Below, piece after piece: positions 60,008-64,000 of a stretch of 64,000 nucleotides of DNA. The stretch spans positions 62,001 through 126,000 of the forward strand of contig DATMAN010000027.1 of NCBI GenBank assembly GCA_035560005.1. The letters run 5' to 3'. A program made the translations under genes and the position numbers. Each line of letters opens with the position of its first letter. The first letter of the stretch is position 1. The notes under the pieces are model-generated. The model worked only from the letters and a program-made list of their open reading frames with translations. It ran no database searches and had not been told where the DNA came from. Source of the DNA: Burkholderiales bacterium. GTDB taxonomy: Bacteria; Pseudomonadota; Gammaproteobacteria; Burkholderiales; Eutrophovitaceae.

Positions 60008-61225
60008 ATGGCAACGCCGCTCATCGATGCGCCCGAACGGCTCACGCCGGAAAAGCGCGAGCGCATCCATCGCATCCTCGAGCAACGCCTCGACGAACCC
60101 GAGTACAGGCTGCTTACGCCCGCGCACCTGAAGGCGCTCGCCAACCTGCGTGCCTCCGGCGCGCCGATCGTCAGCGTGTACCTGCGGCTCACACCCGAGC
60201 GACGCGAGCGGAGGGCCTGGGCAATCGTCTACAAGGATCTCGCCAAGGCCTGTCTCGCCCGGATCGAGGACAGGCGCATGCGCCAGGCCGTGGCCGACGA
60301 ACTGGCGCGGGTCGAACAGGCGGCCGCCGAGCGGCTGCCGGAACTGGGCCGCGGCGCCGCTTTCTTCGTTTGCGAGCCACTGGGGCTGTGGCGCCAGATC
60401 ACGCTGCCGGTCGCGCTCGACGATCGGGTCGTGGCCGATTCCCGGCCCTGTATCCGTCCATTGGTGAGCACGCGCGACGAGCACGATCGCTTCGTGATCG
60501 CGCTCTTGTCCCAGGAGCGCAGCCGCTTCTTCATCAGCCAGATCGGTGTGGTCGATGAAGTGCTCGACGTCAAGGGCGAACGGCTGCGCGGCCTCGTGAC
60601 CGACTGGATACCGCCTCAGGAGCGCGAACGCATCGAACGGCACATGGTTCAGGCCGAGGTCAAAGCGCTGGCGCAGATCGCCGCCCTGGTCTGCGCCCAG
60701 TTCGCCGCGCGCTACCTGCTGCTGGCGGGCAGCCCGCGGTTGCGTGCGGCACTGGTTCAAGAGTTGCCGAAACCTGTCCAGTTCCGCTTCGGCGGCGATT
60801 TCGACGTGGAGCTCCAGGCGCGCGCGTCGGAGGTCGCAGCCGCGGCAGCGCCCCTGCAGCACCGGATCGAGGCGCGCGAGGAAACGATGACCGTCGACCG
60901 TTTGCGCGACGCGGTGCCGCATGGCGGCGTGCTCGGGCTGGATGACACGATCGACGCACTCAATCAGCGCCGCGCGATGAAGCTCGTGGTGGATGAAGAA
61001 TACCGCGCTGCGGGCGGTCAATGCCCGCGTTGCCGGATGCTGGCGTCACACGCGCAGCCGAATTGCCCGGCGTGTGGCGCGGTCCTTGTCGGCGTCGACG
61101 ACTTTGTCGACCTCGCACTGGAGCGCGCGCTCGACCAGGGCGCCGCGATCGAGATCGTGCGCAGCGCGCAAGCTCGCGCCTGGCTGCGCGAACTGGCGCC
61201 CATCGGGGCGCTGACCCGGTTCTGA
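60008..61225 (+). CDS. Bacterial eRF1-like (baeRF-type) protein with zinc ribbon
   Basis: A 405-residue protein resembling archaeo-eukaryotic release factor domains. IVSVYLRLTPERRERR opens the N-domain, YLLLAGSPRLRAALVQELP is the Sm-like middle domain, and the C-terminal eL30e-like domain (LRDAVPHGGVLGLDDTIDALNQRRAMKLVVDEEYRA) carries a zinc ribbon with C339, C342, C353 and C356, as in archaeal aRF1 and Pelota. The tripeptide GGQ occurs just before the ribbon but outside the normal catalytic loop, so peptidyl-tRNA hydrolysis is not implied. Related baeRFs are proposed to act in ribosome rescue or hibernation. Coupled to the sigma-like gene. Confidence 0.65.
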   Translation: MATPLIDAPERLTPEKRERIHRILEQRLDEPEYRLLTPAHLKALANLRASGAPIVSVYLRLTPERRERRAWAIVYKDLAKACLARIEDRRMRQAVADELARVEQAAAERLPELGRGAAFFVCEPLGLWRQITLPVALDDRVVADSRPCIRPLVSTRDEHDRFVIALLSQERSRFFISQIGVVDEVLDVKGERLRGLVTDWIPPQERERIERHMVQAEVKALAQIAALVCAQFAARYLLLAGSPRLRAALVQELPKPVQFRFGGDFDVELQARASEVAAAAAPLQHRIEAREETMTVDRLRDAVPHGGVLGLDDTIDALNQRRAMKLVVDEEYRAAGGQCPRCRMLASHAQPNCPACGAVLVGVDDFVDLALERALDQGAAIEIVRSAQARAWLRELAPIGALTRF

Positions 61226-61305
61226 TCCGCCGCGCGACGGCGCGCGCCCGAGCCATGGGAGGCGATCGTCCACAAGACGCCTCTCTTCTCCAAAACGAGC
61301 GGTCT

Positions 61306-61713
61306 TCATCGGTCCGCGATCTCGTCGTAGCCGCGACCGAGGAACTGCACCAGACAGAAACCGTGACCGAACGGGTCGGCCATGAGCGCGAGCTTGCCCC
61401 ATTTGTGGATGGCGACCGGCTTTTCCAGGCGTGCGCCGGCCACAACCGCCTTCTCGACGGCACTGTCGATGTCGCCGACGACAAAGTCCAGATGCGTCGG
61501 CGTCCAATGACGCTCGTAGGCTCTTGTCTGCGAACTCGCGTCCGATGCGACCGTCCCCGCCTTCTTCACCAGCAGATAAATCGGCGCCGGGCCTCCGAGC
61601 ATCTCCGCACCGAACGCTCCAAAGCGGCGTCCGACGCGCAATCCGAAGGCGTTGCTGTAGAAACGCACGGCCTTTTCGAGATCGTCGACATCGATATTGA
61701 CGAGGAAATCCAT
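61306..61713 (-). CDS. VOC-family protein
   Basis: A 135-residue VOC-fold protein. VNIDVDDLEKAVRFYSNAFGLRVG, THLDFVVGDIDSAVEKAV and MADPFGHGFCLVQF are the repeats with metal-ligand positions. ATG 61713 opens MDFLVN; the same frame continues upstream into the GNAT pseudogene remnant, but that part is unrelated. It converges on the eRF1-like gene with an 80-base gap. Confidence 0.87.
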   Translation of the reverse strand: MDFLVNIDVDDLEKAVRFYSNAFGLRVGRRFGAFGAEMLGGPAPIYLLVKKAGTVASDASSQTRAYERHWTPTHLDFVVGDIDSAVEKAVVAGARLEKPVAIHKWGKLALMADPFGHGFCLVQFLGRGYDEIADR

Positions 61714-62049
61714 ACCGCTTCCGCTCCGCCCTTGTTCAACCGGATTCGCAACGCACTCGGCCGGTCCGAACCCTTCCGTCACCACCCGCCCGAATTCGCG
61801 CGCAGCCTCGCAGCCGACGACTCGGACTTTCAGATCCGTGGTCGCTTCCAGCGAGCCGTCACACGGCCGGCAGAACTTCATCCAGGCTTAGCCTCGTGCA
61901 AAGCCGCGCCTTTCAAGCCAGGTCGCCGCTCCGATAACCCGCATCTCGATCGCGTGCGCCTTGCGAACCGGTTCGGGAGCCACCCGATACAGGTCGATGC
62001 ATGCCTGGAATTCGGCATTCTCGAGTGCCGCAAGGTCGTACGGGGTCAT
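61714..62049 (-). pseudogene. Decayed GNAT-type N-acetyltransferase
   Basis: One minus frame, interrupted by a single TAA at 61888-61890. From ATG 62049 it reads MTPYDLAALENAEFQACIDL and ends its first half at GAATWLERRGFARG; after the stop it continues AWMKFCRPCDGSLEATTDLK and REFGRVVTEGFGPAE, and runs into the VOC start. These blocks resemble the linker region of GNAT-family acetyltransferases. A functional relative would have a Tyr codon where the TAA is and about 50 more codons between the first and second blocks; the C-terminal catalytic domain is missing. I infer a dead gene with an internal deletion, a nonsense change and a 3' loss. Family assignment is from memory of such proteins. 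Confidence 0.5.
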
Positions 62050-62138
62050 TCGCTTGTGCCCCGGAGGCCGCGCAGCCGATCGCTACCCGGACCTGCCAAC
62101 TCGCGCATCGCTGACGGCCTGAGCGGTCTCCTGCATTT

Positions 62139-62510
62139 CTATGTAGCCCGCCAGACCGCCCACGCAAGACACAGCCAACCCGCAAGGAACGCAAGTCCGC
62201 CGAACGGCGTGATAGCGCCGAGCCAGCGCGCACCGGTCAGGCTGAGGAGATAGAGATTGCCGGAGAAGAGCAGCGTCCCGGCGACGAACAACCATCCACC
62301 CGCCGCCAGAACCGGGCCGGGCCAGCGCGTCTGCGCCCACGCCACCGCAAGCAGCGCCAGCGCATGATACATCTGGTACCGCACGCCGATCTCAAAGGTC
62401 GCGAGCAGTTCCGGGCCCACCCGGCCCTTCAGCCCGTGCGACGCAAACGCGCCGAGGGCCACGCCAAGAAAGGCGGAGAGGCTTCCGAGAATGAAGAACA
62501 GTCGGTCCAT
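62139..62510 (-). CDS. DUF423-family membrane protein
   Basis: A 123-residue protein with four hydrophobic segments and the family opening MDRLFFILGSLSAFLGVALGAFASHGLK, then YQMYHALALL and LLFSGNLYLLSLTGARWLGAITPFGGL. This matches DUF423 (E. coli YgdD). Function unknown. It precedes the decayed GNAT gene on the same strand. Confidence 0.9.
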   Translation of the reverse strand: MDRLFFILGSLSAFLGVALGAFASHGLKGRVGPELLATFEIGVRYQMYHALALLAVAWAQTRWPGPVLAAGGWLFVAGTLLFSGNLYLLSLTGARWLGAITPFGGLAFLAGWLCLAWAVWRAT

Positions 62511-62582
62511 TCAGTGTCTGTTTGCGCGCGACGTCGCGCTGCCGGCCGCCCCGCAGTGCCGCGCTCTATCCGGATGGCTCCA

Positions 62583-62601
62583 GCGCGAGCGTAGCTCGCG
62601 C
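62583..62601. terminator. Perfect hairpin between the EAL and DUF423 genes
   Basis: GCGCGAGC-GTA-GCTCGCGC, an 8-bp perfect stem with a 3-base loop, in the 151-base gap. No U-run follows on either strand. Confidence 0.45.
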
Positions 62602-62661
62602 CGGGCCTCATAGTGGTTAGCTGGTGATTCGATCGAAGGCGCCTCGGATGAAAGCCGGTGG

Positions 62662-64000
62662 TCAGCGTGGTGTCTGGCGTGACGCGAACGCAATGAATTC
62701 GTCGAGCGGCAGCGGTCTGCTGATGAGGTAGCCTTGCATCTCGTCGCAGCCGGCCTGCGCAAGAAAGCGTGCCTGCGCCTCGGTCTCGACGCCCTCGGCG
62801 ACGCATCGCATGCCAAGCGAGCGGGCGAGCGAAACGACAGCGCGGACCAGCTCGGCGCTCTTGGGGTCATCCAGCACGGCGGTGACGAATGAGCGGTCGA
62901 TCTTCACTGACTGGGCGGGGATTCTCGCGAGATAGGCGAGAGACGAATAACCGGTGCCGAAATCGTCTATCACGAGCGAGAAACCCAGGGCGCGCGCAGC
63001 TTCGAGCTTGGCAAGCGCCGACTGGATGTCCTGCATGGCGACCGACTCGGTGATCTCCAGTTCGATCGCACCGGGGCCCGGGTCGCTTCCGGCGGCGCGC
63101 GCGGCGGCAGCCGCGAAATCGGGCTCGCGCAACTGCACCGCCGACACGTTGACCGCAATGCGGAATCCGGCAAGACCCGCGCCGGCGATTGCGGCCGCGT
63201 CCGCGGCGGCCTGGCCGATCGCCCAGGCGCCCGCCGCGAGGATGAGGCGCGTTTCCTCCAGCAGCGGGATGAATTCGACGGGCGGGAGGAGCCCGCGCTC
63301 CGGATCCTGCCAGCGCATGAGCGCCTCCGCGCCGGTGAGCGCGCGCGTGCGCGTATCCACCTTGGGCTGGTAGTGCAGCCGCAGCTCGCGGTTCTCGATC
63401 GCGCGCCGCAGGCGTGTCTCGAGCCCGAGCCGGCCGCGAACGGACCTGTCGCTCTCCGGATCATGCAACCGATAGCTGTCGCCGTGTTTCTTGGCCTCGG
63501 CGAGCGCGATTTCCGCGCTCTGATAAAGCGCCTCGGCGCTGGCGCCGTCCTGCGGATAGATGGCGATGCCGGCGCGCACGGCCAGCGCGGCCGTCTCGGC
63601 GCCCACGGCGAACTGCTCGACGAAGCACTCCGCGGCGATGCGCTCGTAGGCGCGCACGGCGTCTTCCTCATTGGCGAGCCGAGGGACGATGGCGGCGAAC
63701 TGGTCGCCACCGGTCCTCGAGAGCAGGGAGGGGTCGAGCGTGCGCTCCAGCCGCTCGCCGATGGCTCGCAGCACTTCGTCGCCGGCGTGCCGGCCCTGCG
63801 CGGCATTGACGTGCCGGAAACCGGCAACATCGAGGATGAGCAGGGCGAGGCTTCCGCCCGCCCGGCCAGCCCCGCCGACATGCTGGGCCAGGCGGTCCAA
63901 AAACAACGTCCGGTTGGCCAGCCGGGTGAGCGTGTTGTAGTAGCTGAGGTAGTTGAGCCTCTCTTCCTTGTCGATGTGGTCGAGGGCGAAGGCGATGTCG
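62662..64000 (-). CDS. GGDEF-EAL protein (N-terminus beyond window)
   Basis: At least 446 residues, entering from the right edge; an N-terminal sensory domain is probably outside. The GGDEF domain (LTRLANRTLFLDRL...HAGDEVLRAIGERL) has a degenerate signature TGGDQF, so cyclase activity is doubtful. The EAL domain is intact: GAEALMRW, DDFGTGYSSLAYL and VKIDRSFVT, which predicts c-di-GMP phosphodiesterase activity. Such tandem proteins often use the GGDEF as a GTP-binding allosteric module. It is transcribed leftward. Confidence 0.88.
   Translation of the reverse strand, partial: DIAFALDHIDKEERLNYLSYYNTLTRLANRTLFLDRLAQHVGGAGRAGGSLALLILDVAGFRHVNAAQGRHAGDEVLRAIGERLERTLDPSLLSRTGGDQFAAIVPRLANEEDAVRAYERIAAECFVEQFAVGAETAALAVRAGIAIYPQDGASAEALYQSAEIALAEAKKHGDSYRLHDPESDRSVRGRLGLETRLRRAIENRELRLHYQPKVDTRTRALTGAEALMRWQDPERGLLPPVEFIPLLEETRLILAAGAWAIGQAAADAAAIAGAGLAGFRIAVNVSAVQLREPDFAAAAARAAGSDPGPGAIELEITESVAMQDIQSALAKLEAARALGFSLVIDDFGTGYSSLAYLARIPAQSVKIDRSFVTAVLDDPKSAELVRAVVSLARSLGMRCVAEGVETEAQARFLAQAGCDEMQGYLISRPLPLDEFIAFASRQTPR

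Noticed and set aside
61010..61030. GGQ tripeptide in the eRF1-like protein as a peptidyl-tRNA hydrolysis motif
   Set aside because: It sits next to the zinc ribbon in the C-terminal domain, not in the middle-domain loop where eRF1 has GGQ; probably coincidental.
1..64000. CRISPR array, prophage, integrase, transposase or toxin-antitoxin system
   Set aside because: No regularly spaced repeats and no protein with such motifs were found on either strand.

Overview
The window is GC-rich chromosomal DNA from a proteobacterium, most likely a betaproteobacterium. The main pointers are a stand-alone Bug/TctC-type periplasmic binding protein, a RegB/RegA redox two-component pair, a PA2779-family protein, many duplicated fatty-acid and short-chain dehydrogenase genes, and dense ATGA/GTGA-overlapped gene pairs. 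No rRNA, tRNA, CRISPR array, integrase, transposase or phage gene was seen. I read it as ordinary host chromosome with several small scars of gene loss.

Layout. 1-5.1 kb: end of a DUF2306 membrane protein, a STAND-type ATPase, D-amino-acid dehydrogenase and an SDR. 5.2-11.1 kb: two tandem acyl-CoA synthetases, an M20 deacylase and a secreted metallo-beta-lactamase-fold protein, several translationally coupled. 11.3-16.2 kb: MscL, an NlpC/P60 lipoprotein, a Do-type protease, an amidase and a rhomboid protease. 16.7-19.4 kb: a PAS-GGDEF protein facing a receiver-cyclase protein. 19.4-25.6 kb: an IlvD/EDD dehydratase and a thiolase / MDR oxidoreductase / ACAD10-like phosphotransferase cluster with a divergent SDR. 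25.8-29.7 kb: azlCD behind a Fur-box-like site, then regA-regB with a palindrome resembling a RegA/PrrA operator in front of a divergent outer-membrane protein gene. 29.9-32.3 kb: prfC followed by three truncated genes (DsrE, sterol desaturase, rhodanese) joined end to end. 32.4-39.7 kb: PA2779-family protein, an aminotransferase with a promoter-terminator leader, DUF924, 1-Cys peroxiredoxin, Bug protein, methyltransferase, an SDR without its catalytic motif, and a membrane GGDEF protein. 40.3-43.4 kb: tonB-exbD-exbB and a family-3 binding protein separated by an inverted-repeat element. 43.6-51.0 kb: Fe-alcohol dehydrogenase, aldehyde dehydrogenase, glutamine-synthetase-like ligase, EAT-type permease and a divergent class-I glutamine-amidotransferase hydrolase. 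51.1-57.5 kb: assorted single genes. 57.6-61.2 kb: an Nramp-like transporter without the usual metal motifs, then a sigma-factor-like gene coupled to a bacterial eRF1-like gene. 61.3-64 kb: VOC protein, decayed GNAT acetyltransferase, DUF423 protein and a GGDEF-EAL protein running off the right edge.

How the genes work together. The 43.6-50.6 kb block is a self-consistent gamma-glutamylation route for ethanolamine or another amino alcohol: uptake, glutamylation, alcohol oxidation, aldehyde oxidation, amide hydrolysis. It needs no ethanolamine ammonia-lyase. RegBA would sense quinone redox state and probably controls itself and the neighbouring outer-membrane protein. Four proteins of the window belong to cyclic-nucleotide or c-di-GMP signalling. 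The sigma-factor-like/eRF1-like pair and the gamma-glutamylation cluster are the best candidates for under-described systems.
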